NCBI GenBank assembly: GCA_038320555.1
Contig: JBBQEJ010000003.1
Span: 23,572-87,571, forward strand
DNA length: 64,000 bases
Source of the DNA: JALZOC01 sp038320555
Lineage (GTDB): Bacteria > Acidobacteriota > Vicinamibacteria > Vicinamibacterales > 2-12-FULL-66-21
Direction of reading: 5' to 3'
Positions 36,224 through 45,362 of this stretch are shown here, one piece after another. Each line of letters starts with the position of its first letter. Position 1 is the first letter of the stretch. The position numbers were made by a program, and so were the translations under genes. The notes beneath the pieces were generated by a model, which had not been told where the DNA came from, did not search any database, and worked only from the letters and a program-made list of their open reading frames with translations.

Positions 36224-37453
36224 TTGGATCTGCCCTTCGAGCTCTTCGTCGCCCTGCGATATCTGCTTGCAAAGCGCAAGCAGGCGTTCATTTCCGTGAT
36301 CTCTCTAATCTCCGCGCTCGGCGTGACGGTCGGCGTCATGGCTGTGCTCATCGCGCTGGCGTTGATGACCGGGTTGCAGGGAGAGTTGCGCGATCGCATC
36401 GTCGGATCGATGGCGCACGCGTACGTGCAAAAGGCCGGTGGCCTGACGGATCCGGAAGCAGAAGTGAAGAAGCTGTTGAGCGTCCCCCGCGTCATCGGCG
36501 CGGCGCCGATCGTCCAGGGAAAGGCGCTGCTCACCAGTGACGGCGGGGGAGAAGCGTTCATCGAAGTGAAGGGCATCGTGCCGGAGCAGGAACGGACGGT
36601 GACCCAGATCGAGCGGGCGATGCTCACCGGCAGCCTCGCTGCTCTCAATACGCCAACCGGGGAAGTCTCCGGCATTCTCCTGGGCAAGGACCTCGCGGCC
36701 AATCTGCACCTCTCGGTCGGCGACCACGTGCGGCTGCTGACGCCCGAAGGCACCCTGACGCCGTTCGGCCCGATCATGCGGCCGCGCCTCTTCACCGTCG
36801 CCGGCACCTTCAGCCTTGGCCTCTTTGAGTACGACTCCGGGTATGGTTTCGTGCGACTCGATGTGGCCGAGCGCATGCTCGGGCGGACCCTGCCGGACTT
36901 AATCGAGCTGCGCATCGACGACATGTTTGCCGCCCCGCAGGTGGTGAAGTCGATTCCGGCGCGTCTCGGGTCCGACTACCTGGCCCAGGACTGGGCCGAC
37001 CTGAACGGCGCCCTCTTCTCAGCGTTGTGGATCGAAAAGATGGCGATTTCCATCACGATCGGACTCATCGTGATGGTGGCCGCGCTGAACATCGCCGGCT
37101 CGCTCATCCTGCTGGTCATGGAGAAAAGCCGCGACATCGCCATCCTGAAGACCATGGGCAGTTCCGCGGTCAGCATCCGCCGCATCTTCATGCTGCAGGG
37201 GCTCGTGATCGGCGTGCTCGGGACCTCCACCGGAGCGGCGGCCGGCTACGCCCTCATTTACGTCCTCGATCGGTACAAGCTCATTCAAGTGCCGATCGAC
37301 GTGTACCAGATTTCATACGTCCCCTTCACACTGAGACCGCTGGACTTCGCCATCGTCGTCGTGGCCGCGCTGGCCATCTGCTTTGTGGCGACGATTTACC
37401 CGTCGCGCCAGGCGTCCAGACTCGATCCCGCGCAGGCGTTGAGATATCAGTAA
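36224..37453 (+). CDS. lolE: Lol-type ABC transporter permease
   Basis: 409 residues from TTG 36224. FELFVALRYLLAKRKQAFIS opens the protein before the first helix, then a large periplasmic MacB-like domain and three C-terminal helices (SITIGLIVMVAALNIAGSLIL, FMLQGLVIGVLGTSTGAAAGYAL and a last helix before YPSRQASRLDPAQALRYQ). It belongs to the LolC/LolE family that extracts lipoproteins from the inner membrane. Only one permease is present, so it may work as a homodimer (LolF style). The ATPase gene follows across a repeat. Confidence 0.9.
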   Translation: MDLPFELFVALRYLLAKRKQAFISVISLISALGVTVGVMAVLIALALMTGLQGELRDRIVGSMAHAYVQKAGGLTDPEAEVKKLLSVPRVIGAAPIVQGKALLTSDGGGEAFIEVKGIVPEQERTVTQIERAMLTGSLAALNTPTGEVSGILLGKDLAANLHLSVGDHVRLLTPEGTLTPFGPIMRPRLFTVAGTFSLGLFEYDSGYGFVRLDVAERMLGRTLPDLIELRIDDMFAAPQVVKSIPARLGSDYLAQDWADLNGALFSALWIEKMAISITIGLIVMVAALNIAGSLILLVMEKSRDIAILKTMGSSAVSIRRIFMLQGLVIGVLGTSTGAAAGYALIYVLDRYKLIQVPIDVYQISYVPFTLRPLDFAIVVVAALAICFVATIYPSRQASRLDPAQALRYQ

Positions 37454-37454
37454 T

Positions 37455-37547
<93 letters not shown>

Positions 37548-37550
37548 ACG

Positions 37551-38222
37551 TTGTTCATCGAAGTCACCAACCTGACGAAAAGTTACCCGGTGGGCGGCAC
37601 CCGGTTGACGGTGCTGAAGGGCCTGGACGTGTCGCTCGATCGGGGCGAGATGGTAGCTATCGTCGGCGCCTCCGGCGTCGGCAAGAGCACACTCCTTCAC
37701 GTGATCGGCGGACTCGACGCGGTGGACGAGGGTACCGTTCGCATTGGCGAGACGATGCTGACCGGATTACCCGATGCCGACGTCGTCGCCTTTCGCAACC
37801 GCCACGTCGGATTCGTGTTCCAGTTTCACCACCTGCTGCCGGAATTCAGCGCGCTCGAGAACGCCGAGATGCCGATGCGAATCGCGCGGCGCCCGGCCGC
37901 CGAGCGGCACCGCCGCGCGGCGGACCTGCTTGCCCGGGTCGGCCTCGAAGCGCGGCTGGACCATCGCCCGGGCATGTTGTCGGGCGGCGAGCAGCAACGC
38001 GTCGCAATCGCGCGGGCGCTGGTCATGGACCCTACTCTGCTTCTTGCCGACGAGCCGACCGGCGACCTCGACGAACACACGGCCGACTCGCTGCACGAAC
38101 TGCTCCGCGAGATGCACCGGGAGCGCGGCCTCACGTCGATCATCGCCACGCACAATCCGCGCCTCGCGGCGGCGTGCGATCGGGTTCTGCGGCTGGAAGA
38201 CGGAAGACTGAAACCCGCGTAA
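37551..38222 (+). CDS. lolD: Lol-type ABC transporter ATP-binding protein
   Basis: 223 residues from TTG 37551. Walker A GASGVGKST, Q-loop FVFQFHHLLPEFSALEN (a LolD hallmark), ABC signature LSGGEQQRVAIARAL, Walker B LLLADEPTGDLD and the His switch SIIATHN. It powers the permease upstream in lipoprotein release. Starting further upstream would translate the repeat (ELATGNWEL), so the TTG is preferred. The ribosome site is only a weak GGGAACTG within the repeat arm. Confidence 0.93.
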   Translation: MFIEVTNLTKSYPVGGTRLTVLKGLDVSLDRGEMVAIVGASGVGKSTLLHVIGGLDAVDEGTVRIGETMLTGLPDADVVAFRNRHVGFVFQFHHLLPEFSALENAEMPMRIARRPAAERHRRAADLLARVGLEARLDHRPGMLSGGEQQRVAIARALVMDPTLLLADEPTGDLDEHTADSLHELLREMHRERGLTSIIATHNPRLAAACDRVLRLEDGRLKPA

Positions 38223-38229
38223 AGCAACC

Positions 38230-38289
38230 GTAGCGGGGGCGTCAGCCCCGCGTCAACGTCCCTGACGCGGAGGCAAAGGTCCGCGCTAC
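38230..38289. repeat. Multi-stem palindromic element between lolD and the DUF2911 gene
   Basis: Outer GTAGCG (38230-38235) pairs with CGCTAC (38284-38289). Inside are GCGGGG/CCCCGC (38233-38238, 38246-38251), CGCGTCA/TGACGCG (38249-38255, 38263-38269) and GCGGA/TCCGC (38267-38271, 38280-38284). The stop codon of the minus-strand gene (38286-38288) lies in its right end. It probably ends both convergent transcripts. Confidence 0.85.
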
Positions 38290-38888
38290 TTTGAGACGGC
38301 GAACGGCGCGGACGCGACGACGGTGTCCCACATGAGGACGAGCTTGCCGCCGGCTGCCGTGACGTCCGCGAAGTTCCATGTCAGTTCGTCGATCGACATC
38401 GGCAGCTTGGCGATCTTCATCGCCACGCGTGCGACGTCTTTGTCCGGCGTGTAGCCGAACGATCCCCACAGGGCTGCTTTGTTGTTCGCGTCGTATTTCT
38501 GCTGCGCGGCCCACGACGACACGATGAGGGTCCAGTCCGTGGAGGATTTCGTGTCGATGAAAAGGCTGTATTCGCCGGCGGGGACCGTTTTTTCCCCAAT
38601 CTGCAGCGGCACTTCGGTCTTCAATCGTGTCGAGACATTTGCCCCGGCACGCCACACCTTCGCGTCGTCCTGGAGCAGCACGTCCTTGGCGTATGAAGAG
38701 CCGCTGCCCCAGACATCGCGGCCTCGCTTAATGGGGCGGCTGTAGCTGATCTCGACCCACTTGCCGCCCTTGCCGAGCTGGGTTTCCGCTGAACCTCCGG
38801 GACTTGCCGGACGGCTCGTGCCCTGTGCGCCGACGACCGTGGCGGCGGCAACGAGCGTCATAACCAACGTGAGTGTTCGTTTCCACAT
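38286..38888 (-). CDS. DUF2911 secreted protein
   Basis: 200 residues from ATG 38888, with GGAGGAG 8 bp upstream on its strand. A signal peptide (WKRTLTLVMTLVAAATVVGA) precedes the DUF2911 domain, recognised by VEISYSRPIKRGRDVWG, VWRAGANVSTRLKTE, VPAGEYSLFIDTKSSTDWTLI and YTPDKDVARV. The domain is common in Bacteroidetes and acidobacteria and of unknown function, probably a periplasmic beta protein. It converges with lolD onto the 38230-38289 element. Confidence 0.85.
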   Translation of the reverse strand: MWKRTLTLVMTLVAAATVVGAQGTSRPASPGGSAETQLGKGGKWVEISYSRPIKRGRDVWGSGSSYAKDVLLQDDAKVWRAGANVSTRLKTEVPLQIGEKTVPAGEYSLFIDTKSSTDWTLIVSSWAAQQKYDANNKAALWGSFGYTPDKDVARVAMKIAKLPMSIDELTWNFADVTAAGGKLVLMWDTVVASAPFAVSK

Positions 38889-39107
38889 GCTGTGCTCCTC
38901 CATGGGGAACGATTGTAGTCTGTTGCTGGCTTGGAGAAGGCAAGCATAGGAAACGCGGCTGGCCCCTTGCACGACGAATGAAGTCAGAACCACCAGCACC
39001 CGATGATCAGTTGTACGGTGCGTATGGTTACAGCCGGTTCGTCTCCTGGACGGCTCTGGAGATAGCCCTAAATGCCATATAGAGTCTCACTTAGGCCGAA
39101 AAACTGA

Positions 39108-39136
39108 TTGGCCGAATCTGACCATTGCCGTATAAT
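39108..39136 (+). promoter_or_regulatory. Sigma-70-type promoter of clpC
   Basis: -35 TTGGCC (39108-39113), 17-bp spacer, consensus -10 TATAAT (39131-39136), 38 bp before the clpC ATG. This is the clearest -10 box in the window. The remainder of the 286-bp divergent gap (38889-39174) has no gene. Confidence 0.75.
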
Positions 39137-39174
39137 GACAGCAGGGTAAGTCCTGCTTCCACATAGGTAACCGG

Positions 39175-41610
39175 ATGTTCGAACGCTACACGGAACGAGC
39201 GCGGCGCGTGCTGTTCTTTGCACGCTATGAAGCGAGCCAGCTCGGGAGCATTTCCATTGAAACCGAGCACCTCCTTCTTGGGTTGATTCGCGAGGGCAAA
39301 GGGCTCACGAGCCGTATTTTTGCCCGGTCCCACCTGTCTCTTGAAAGCATCCGCAAGGAAATCGAAGGACGTACGGTGTTCCGGGAGAAAGTGTCGACGT
39401 CGGTCGAGATCCCGTTCAGCGCCGAAACGAAGCGGGTGCTGCAGTTTGCCGCGGAAGAGGCCGATCGCCTTCTCCACAACTACATCGGCACCGAGCATCT
39501 GCTGCTCGGCATCCTCCGCGAGGAGCGTTCGGTCGCCGCGACCATCCTCATGGAAAAGGGGATGCGGCTCAACACGGTGCGTGAAGACATCGTCGCGCTG
39601 CTGAACGAGAAGACCACGCTGACCCGCGTGAAGGAAACGCCGCTGCTTGCCGAATTCAGCCGCGATCTCACGGAAGCGGCGATGAAGAACCAGCTCGACC
39701 CGCTCGTCGGGCGTCACATCGAAATCGAGCGCGTGCAGCAGGTGCTCTGCCGCCGGACCAAGAACAACGCCGTGCTCATAGGCGAACCCGGGGTCGGGAA
39801 GACCGCCATCGTTGAAGGGCTCTCCCAGAAGATTGTGTACGGCGACGTCCCGCATTTCCTCGCGGATAAGCGCCTCCTGGCGCTCGACATCTCGCTCATC
39901 GTCGCGGGCACGAAATACCGCGGTCAGTTCGAAGAGCGCCTCAAGGCGATCATGAAGGAGCTGACCGAGAACCCGAACATCATCGTGTTCATCGACGAGC
40001 TCCATACGCTCGTGGGGGCCGGCTCGGCTGAAGGCTCCCTCGATGCGGCCAATATCCTGAAACCCGCGCTCTCGCGCGGCGAGATCCGCTGCATCGGCGC
40101 GACGACGCCGTCGGAGTACCGGAAATACATCGAAAAGGATCGCTCGCTCGAGCGGCGGTTCCAGGCGATCAAGGTCGATCCGCCCAGCGAGCGCGAGACG
40201 ATTGAAGTGCTGACGGGCGTCAAGGACCGGTACGAGTCCTTCCATCATGTCGAGTACACGATGGAGGCCATCGAGGCTGCCGTGTACCAGTCGAGCCGGT
40301 ATATCACCGATCGGTTCCTGCCCGACAAGGCGATCGATCTCATCGACGAGGCGGGCGCGCGCGCGAAGCTGCGCGAAGCCGGCTACAGCGAGGAGTTCGG
40401 CGAAATCAACCGCAGTATTCGCGTGGCTGTCGAGCAGATGGAGACGGCGGTCTCCGAGAAGAACTTCGAGAAGGCCCAGTTTTACCGCGAACAGGAAGTA
40501 CAGGCGCGCGAGAATCTGCAGTTCGTGCGCGAGAAGTTCGACGTCAAGTCGAGCACGCGGCGCGTGGTCGTCGGCAAGGGAGAAATCGACGAGGTCGTGT
40601 CGAAGTGGACGGGGGTCCCGCTCACCTCGATCAACCAGGACGAAGGAGACAAGCTCCTGCACATGGAAGACTCGCTGCACAAGCGGGTCATCTCGCAGGA
40701 CGCCGCGATCTCGGCGCTCTCACGCGCCATTCGCCGGTCACGCGCGGGACTCAAGTCGCCGAATCGTCCCGTCGGCAGCTTCATCTTTCTCGGCCCGACG
40801 GGGGTCGGCAAGACGGAGCTGGCGCGGGCGATCGCGAATTTCCTCTTCGGCAGCGACAATGCACTCATCCGCTTCGACATGTCGGAATACATGGAGAAGC
40901 ACTCGGTGTCGAAGCTGATTGGCTCGCCTCCCGGATACGTCGGCCACGAGGAAGGCGGCCAGCTGACCGAGAAGGTCAAGCGCAACCCTTACTCCGTCGT
41001 CCTGCTCGACGAGGTCGAGAAGGCGCACCCGGACCTCTTCAATATTCTGCTGCAGGTGTTCGAGGACGGCCACCTGACGGACGGCCTCGGCAACAGGGTG
41101 AACTTCAAGAACACCATCATCATCATGACCTCGAACATCGGCGCCCGCTTCATTCAGAAGAAGGCGTCGCTCGGGTTCCAGTCGGCCGACAGCGGCGTGA
41201 TCAGCCGCAGCGTCAACGATATGGTCCTCGGCGAGGTGAAAAAGACGTTCAATCCGGAGTTCATCAACCGGATCGACGAGATCATCGTCTTCGAGGCGCT
41301 CTCCGACGACGACCTGCGCACCATCACGCGGCTGCTGGTCAAGCAGGTGAACGACAACCTGGTCGATCGCCGGCTCCGGCTCGAGCTGGAGCAGGACGTG
41401 ATCGACTGGATCATCGAGCAAACGTGCAAAGACCGCTCGTACGGCGCGCGCCCGCTTCGGCGGGCGATCCAGCGCTATATCGAGGATCCGCTCTCCGAGG
41501 AGCTCATTCGCGGGCACCTCAAGGGGGGCGACATCCAGGTCTACCTGGAGGGTGGCGCCCTGGCGTATCGGCCCGTCGGGTCGACAGAGGACGGCCGCAC
41601 GCTGGCCTGA
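39175..41610 (+). CDS. clpC: ClpC-type AAA+ unfoldase
   Basis: 811 residues. Two Clp N repeats (about 1-150: FERYTERARRVLFFARYEA) precede D1 with Walker A GEPGVGKT (203-210) and Walker B VFIDELH. A short UVR-like middle region follows (KNFEKAQFYREQEVQARENL, about 435-455), then D2 with GPTGVGKT (540-547) and VLLDEVEKAHPD. The short middle domain separates it from ClpB disaggregases. It unfolds substrates for ClpP; no clpP is in the window. A good sigma-70 promoter precedes it. Confidence 0.93.
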   Translation: MFERYTERARRVLFFARYEASQLGSISIETEHLLLGLIREGKGLTSRIFARSHLSLESIRKEIEGRTVFREKVSTSVEIPFSAETKRVLQFAAEEADRLLHNYIGTEHLLLGILREERSVAATILMEKGMRLNTVREDIVALLNEKTTLTRVKETPLLAEFSRDLTEAAMKNQLDPLVGRHIEIERVQQVLCRRTKNNAVLIGEPGVGKTAIVEGLSQKIVYGDVPHFLADKRLLALDISLIVAGTKYRGQFEERLKAIMKELTENPNIIVFIDELHTLVGAGSAEGSLDAANILKPALSRGEIRCIGATTPSEYRKYIEKDRSLERRFQAIKVDPPSERETIEVLTGVKDRYESFHHVEYTMEAIEAAVYQSSRYITDRFLPDKAIDLIDEAGARAKLREAGYSEEFGEINRSIRVAVEQMETAVSEKNFEKAQFYREQEVQARENLQFVREKFDVKSSTRRVVVGKGEIDEVVSKWTGVPLTSINQDEGDKLLHMEDSLHKRVISQDAAISALSRAIRRSRAGLKSPNRPVGSFIFLGPTGVGKTELARAIANFLFGSDNALIRFDMSEYMEKHSVSKLIGSPPGYVGHEEGGQLTEKVKRNPYSVVLLDEVEKAHPDLFNILLQVFEDGHLTDGLGNRVNFKNTIIIMTSNIGARFIQKKASLGFQSADSGVISRSVNDMVLGEVKKTFNPEFINRIDEIIVFEALSDDDLRTITRLLVKQVNDNLVDRRLRLELEQDVIDWIIEQTCKDRSYGARPLRRAIQRYIEDPLSEELIRGHLKGGDIQVYLEGGALAYRPVGSTEDGRTLA

Positions 41611-41638
41611 CCCGCCTTCGCACGGGTGGCAATGCATA

Positions 41639-41673
41639 GCTACGGCGCGGCTTCGGCAAGGCCGCTCGGTAGC
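41639..41673. repeat. GCTAC..GTAGC two-stem palindrome
   Basis: GCTAC (41639-41643) with GTAGC (41669-41673), and inner GCGGC (41647-41651) with GCCGC (41661-41665), 29 bp after the clpC stop. It may act as a terminator or mRNA-stabilising hairpin ahead of bamA. The rest of the 151-bp gap shows no gene. Confidence 0.75.
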
Positions 41674-41761
41674 CTTGCACGTCTAAAATCCAGTAAACTC
41701 ATGGCTTGGCCTCTGCCCGGACATCCTGTGCGGGCCGGGGCAAGCGGTCCGCACCCCCTTT

Positions 41762-44569
41762 ATGCGTGTTTTTGCTCTAACGCTCGTGGTCCTTGCGGCC
41801 GCGTCCGGCGCGTCCGCCGTCGCCCATCAATCGGCGCCCGTCCCGGCCGGGCAAGCCGCCATCGCCGGTCAGGCGGTGCCGGCGCCGGCCGCCCAAGGGG
41901 TGAGTCCCGCGGCGCAGGGGCCGGTTCCGACAGGGCCAGTGCTCGATCTTCCAGCGACAATCTGTAACCAGACCGTCCCTGAGCCGGCCCGGCTGCCGCC
42001 GGCCAATGCCGCCCCCGTCCTGACCGCCATCATGCTCTGCTTCGAAAAGCAGGGCGGAAGCCCCGTCGTCGAATCCAACACGTACCTTTATTACATGCAG
42101 GCGAAGGGCAGCCGCCCGTCGCTGAACGAGTGGATCCCGTACGACGACACCGTCCAGCAGCTCGCGCTCGGCGATTTCAAGCGGCTGTGGGCCACCAACT
42201 TTCTCGACGATCTGCTGATCGAAGTCCGCGATGTCCGCTACGCGAACGGCGTCCGCGGCAAGGTGCTCGTGTACAACATGGAGGAGCGCCAGCGCGTCAA
42301 GATCGTCGATTACGTCGGGACGATGAAGGTCGACACCTCGAAGATCGAAGAGGCCCTCAAGGCCAAGTCGATTTCGATCCGGCTCGACTCGTTCATCGAC
42401 CCTGGCCTTATCCGGCGCGTCAGCGGCGTCGTGCGCGACGTGTATGCGGAAAAGGGATACGAGTTTGTCGAAGTCAAGCCCGAGATCAAGGAAATCGCCG
42501 GCGGCCCCAAGCTCGTGAACGTGACGTTCCACATCACGGAAGGGCCCAAGGTCAAGATCCGCTTGATTGATTTTGTCGGCAACAGCGCGGTGAAGGATCG
42601 GAGGCTCGCGCGCCAGATGAAGGAAAACAAGGGCGGCGGCATGTTTTCGTTCATTCTCGGCAACGGCACGTACAAAGCCGACAAGTTCGAAGAGGATGCC
42701 GACAAGGTCGTGGCGTACTATCGCGATCGAGGTTATATCGAAGCTCGCGTCGGACAGCCCGAGCTGAAGATTATCGAGGACTCAAAGGACGCCAAAACCC
42801 GGTTTGTCGAGCTGCGAATTCCCGTTACCGAAGGGGAGCGCTATCGCATCGGCAAGCTGGAGTTCGAGGGCAACAAGATCGTCGACGCCAAGGCGCTGCG
42901 TCCTCTGTTCAAGGTGGAGGAAGGGGACGTTTACAGCGAGAAGAAGATTAAGAAGGGTTTTGACAAGGCGAAGGAAGTGTACGGCACCGGCGGGTACATG
43001 GAATTCACGGGATTTCCGGATCTCGCCCCGCGCGGCGCACCTCAGACTCCTGTCGCAGGGGGGGCCTCGGACCCACCGGCGCCTCCGGTCCCGGCGGCCA
43101 AACCGTCCGGCCCGCCGATCGTCGACGTGACGCTCCGGTTGCAGGAGGGCAAGCAGTATTTCGTCAACCGCATTACCTTCGTCGGCAATACGACAACGCG
43201 CGACAACGTCATCCGGCGGGAGATCAGGCTGGTCGAAAGCGGGGTGTTCAACACCGAGGCGTTGAAATACAGCATCAAGCGCCTGAATCAGCTGGGGTAT
43301 TTCAAGCCGCTCGAAGGGGAAGCGATCGGCGTCGACAAGACCGCCGGGGCCGACAACAAGGTCGACGTCAAGCTGAAGTTCGAAGAGCAGAATCGAAACC
43401 AGCTCACCTTCGGCGCGGGCGTGTCGCAATACGACGGCTTCTTCGGGCAGCTGTCGTTCCAGACGTCGAACTTCCTCGGCCGCGGTGAAACGTTCACGCT
43501 GTCGGCGCAGCAGGGAAGCCGGGCGACGAATTACCAGCTCGCGTTCAGCGAGCCGTTCCTCTTCGACAAGCCGCAGACGGCGGGCGTCGATCTCTTCGTC
43601 CGCGAGCTGCAGTACATCGGGTTGTATACGCAGCGCTCGGCGGGCGGAAACATCGTCTACGGCTTCCAGGTCGCGGACTTCGCCCGGATGTTCGTCAACT
43701 ACAGCTACGAAGACGTTCAAGTGAAGGACCTGAACCCGGCGTTCAACGATCCGCGTGTGCTCGCCGGGAACCCCCTGCTCGCCGATTCGCTGCTCATCGG
43801 GGAAGGGGGCAAGCGGACGATCAGCAAGATCGGTCCAAGCTACGTCTACAACACCGTCGACAACCCGATTTTCCCGACGTCGGGCCGCCGGTTCACGCTG
43901 TCTTCGGATTTCGCCGGGCTTGGCGGAAACACGAATTTCGTGAACCCGCGCGCGGAGGCCATCTGGTATTTCCCGCAGACGAAACGGACGTCGTTCGGCT
44001 TCCGGGTCGCGGGGGAGTACATCCGCCCCTTCGGGCACACCACGGCGCTCCCCATCTTCCAGAAGATCTTCCTGGGGGGCGAGTACAGTATCCGCGGCTT
44101 TGACATCAGGTCGGTCTCGCCACGCGATCCAACGTCAAACGTGCAAATCGGCGGTAATAAGAGCCTCTTGTTCAACGCGGAATATCTGATTCACATTGCC
44201 GGGCCCGTCCGCCTGGTGCTGTTTTACGATGCCGGCGAGGTTCGCGACATCGGCGAGCACTTCTCGTGGAAGGAACCGATTACCGAGCGGGTTGCGCAAG
44301 GCACTCTGTATCCCACGTTCCTGGACACCGTTGGTATAATCCAGAATCCGCTCCTCGGGCTCACGTCGCCGATAGAGACCCGCACGATCGGTGAGACGAG
44401 CGGGTTCAAGACCTCCACGGGGGCGGAGATCCGCTTCTTCATGCCGGTCCTGAACGTGCCTTTCCGGCTGATTTTTGCGATGAATCCCCAGCGTGGGAAC
44501 GTGCTCGACAACAACCTGAGTCCCGAGAAGCGCTTCAAGTTCCGTTTCGCCGTCGGCTCGACGTTCTGA
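41762..44569 (+). CDS. bamA: Outer-membrane protein assembly factor BamA
   Basis: 935 residues, longer than the usual ~800. Signal peptide (1-21), an unusual proline/alanine-rich and two-cysteine N-terminal extension (about 22-120, Cys68 and Cys93), then POTRA repeats (for example VKIRLIDFVGNSAVKDRRLARQ shortened: LIDFVGNSAVKDRR; KLEFEGNKIVDAKALRPLF; NRITFVGNTTTRDNVIRRE). A proline-rich insert (about 422-455) splits the last POTRAs. The C-terminal barrel has the lid-loop motif SIRGF (Arg778) and ends FRFAVGSTF. It inserts beta-barrel proteins into the outer membrane. Skp follows. Confidence 0.95.
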   Translation: MRVFALTLVVLAAASGASAVAHQSAPVPAGQAAIAGQAVPAPAAQGVSPAAQGPVPTGPVLDLPATICNQTVPEPARLPPANAAPVLTAIMLCFEKQGGSPVVESNTYLYYMQAKGSRPSLNEWIPYDDTVQQLALGDFKRLWATNFLDDLLIEVRDVRYANGVRGKVLVYNMEERQRVKIVDYVGTMKVDTSKIEEALKAKSISIRLDSFIDPGLIRRVSGVVRDVYAEKGYEFVEVKPEIKEIAGGPKLVNVTFHITEGPKVKIRLIDFVGNSAVKDRRLARQMKENKGGGMFSFILGNGTYKADKFEEDADKVVAYYRDRGYIEARVGQPELKIIEDSKDAKTRFVELRIPVTEGERYRIGKLEFEGNKIVDAKALRPLFKVEEGDVYSEKKIKKGFDKAKEVYGTGGYMEFTGFPDLAPRGAPQTPVAGGASDPPAPPVPAAKPSGPPIVDVTLRLQEGKQYFVNRITFVGNTTTRDNVIRREIRLVESGVFNTEALKYSIKRLNQLGYFKPLEGEAIGVDKTAGADNKVDVKLKFEEQNRNQLTFGAGVSQYDGFFGQLSFQTSNFLGRGETFTLSAQQGSRATNYQLAFSEPFLFDKPQTAGVDLFVRELQYIGLYTQRSAGGNIVYGFQVADFARMFVNYSYEDVQVKDLNPAFNDPRVLAGNPLLADSLLIGEGGKRTISKIGPSYVYNTVDNPIFPTSGRRFTLSSDFAGLGGNTNFVNPRAEAIWYFPQTKRTSFGFRVAGEYIRPFGHTTALPIFQKIFLGGEYSIRGFDIRSVSPRDPTSNVQIGGNKSLLFNAEYLIHIAGPVRLVLFYDAGEVRDIGEHFSWKEPITERVAQGTLYPTFLDTVGIIQNPLLGLTSPIETRTIGETSGFKTSTGAEIRFFMPVLNVPFRLIFAMNPQRGNVLDNNLSPEKRFKFRFAVGSTF

Positions 44570-44591
44570 TATCTGAATTCTATTGCTCGAC

Positions 44592-44622
44592 GTAGGGCGG
44601 GGTCCTGTGCCTCCCGCCCTAC
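44592..44622 (+). terminator. Hairpin between bamA and skp
   Basis: GTAGGGCGGG (44592-44601), 11-nt loop, CCCGCCCTAC (44613-44622): a perfect 10-bp stem followed by ATTTCTG. The T-run is poor, so it may set the bamA:skp ratio or protect the bamA message rather than stop all transcription. Confidence 0.55.
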
Positions 44623-44643
44623 ATTTCTGAAGGGGATTGTTCG

Positions 44644-45291
44644 ATGAAATTGTTGAAGAAGATGCTTGTGATGAGTGCGATGGGCGTGCTGCTGGCCGCC
44701 ACGCGAGGATACGCGCAGGCGCCCGCCGCGCCGGCGGGGCAGAAACCTCCCGCGACTCCGCCGGCCGCCGTAGCCCCGGCCCCGGCGCCGACCCCGGCCC
44801 CGAAGCCGCCCGCGCCATTCCCTGAGGGCGCCAAGTTCGCCTTCATCGACATCCAGGCCGTTGCGAGCAACTCCGCCGAAGGTAAGGCGGCGACCGCGAA
44901 GCTCGACGAGCTCCGAAAGAAGAAGAACGGCGAGCTCCTCGCCAAGCAGACCTCGCTCAAGGCGATGCAGGACAAGTTGAACGCCGGCGGGTCGGTCATG
45001 AGCGATCAGGCGCGCGGACAGCTCGAAAAGGACATCGAGAAGGCCAGCCGCGATCTGCAGTTCGCGCAGCAGGACGCGCAAACCGAGGTCACGGATATGA
45101 CCAACCAGCTTCAGGGGGATTTTCAGGAGAAGCTCAACCCGGTCATCGAGCAGCTGCGCACGGATAAGGGTCTGCTGATGATCTTCAGCATCCGCGATTC
45201 GGGTGTCGTCTCGGCGGAGCCCGGACTCGATCTCTCGGTCGAAGTCATCAAGCGGTTCGACGCCGCCAACAAGCCCGCACCGAAGAAGTAG
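44644..45291 (+). CDS. skp: Skp/OmpH periplasmic chaperone
   Basis: 215 residues. Signal peptide (about 1-25), a long Ala/Pro linker (AVAPAPAPTPAPKPPAP, about 26-58), then the OmpH domain: KFAFIDIQAVASNSAEGKAA, a coiled coil (KLDELRKKKNGELLAKQTSLK and on), and the return strand GLLMIFSIRDSGVVSAEPGLD. It holds unfolded outer-membrane proteins for BamA, its immediate upstream neighbour. The start has AAGGGGATTG upstream. The proline linker is longer than in E. coli Skp. Confidence 0.92.
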   Translation: MKLLKKMLVMSAMGVLLAATRGYAQAPAAPAGQKPPATPPAAVAPAPAPTPAPKPPAPFPEGAKFAFIDIQAVASNSAEGKAATAKLDELRKKKNGELLAKQTSLKAMQDKLNAGGSVMSDQARGQLEKDIEKASRDLQFAQQDAQTEVTDMTNQLQGDFQEKLNPVIEQLRTDKGLLMIFSIRDSGVVSAEPGLDLSVEVIKRFDAANKPAPKK

Positions 45292-45297
45292 GACGCT

Positions 45298-45362
45298 AGA
45301 GTTCTAAAGTTCTAGAGTTCTAGAGTTCTCGGGTTGGAACTCTAGAACTTTAGTAGAACTCT
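45298..45362. repeat. AGTTCTAGAGTTC inverted repeat touching a start codon
   Basis: AGTTCTAGAGTTC (45308-45320) pairs with GAACTCTAGAACT (45337-45349), and outer AGAGTTCTA (45298-45306) pairs with TAGAACTCT (45354-45362). The outer arm ends at the base before the GTG of fabZ-lpxA (45363). The stem would bury the ribosome-binding region, and no Shine-Dalgarno sequence is visible. Confidence 0.93.

Noticed and set aside
39091..40680. 529-codon frame antisense to clpC
   Set aside because: It is the mirror of clpC codon bias, with no ribosome site, domain or coupling to neighbours.
42782..44038. 418-codon frame antisense to bamA
   Set aside because: It is fully covered by the BamA coding sequence and has charged, repetitive composition typical of reverse-frame shadows.
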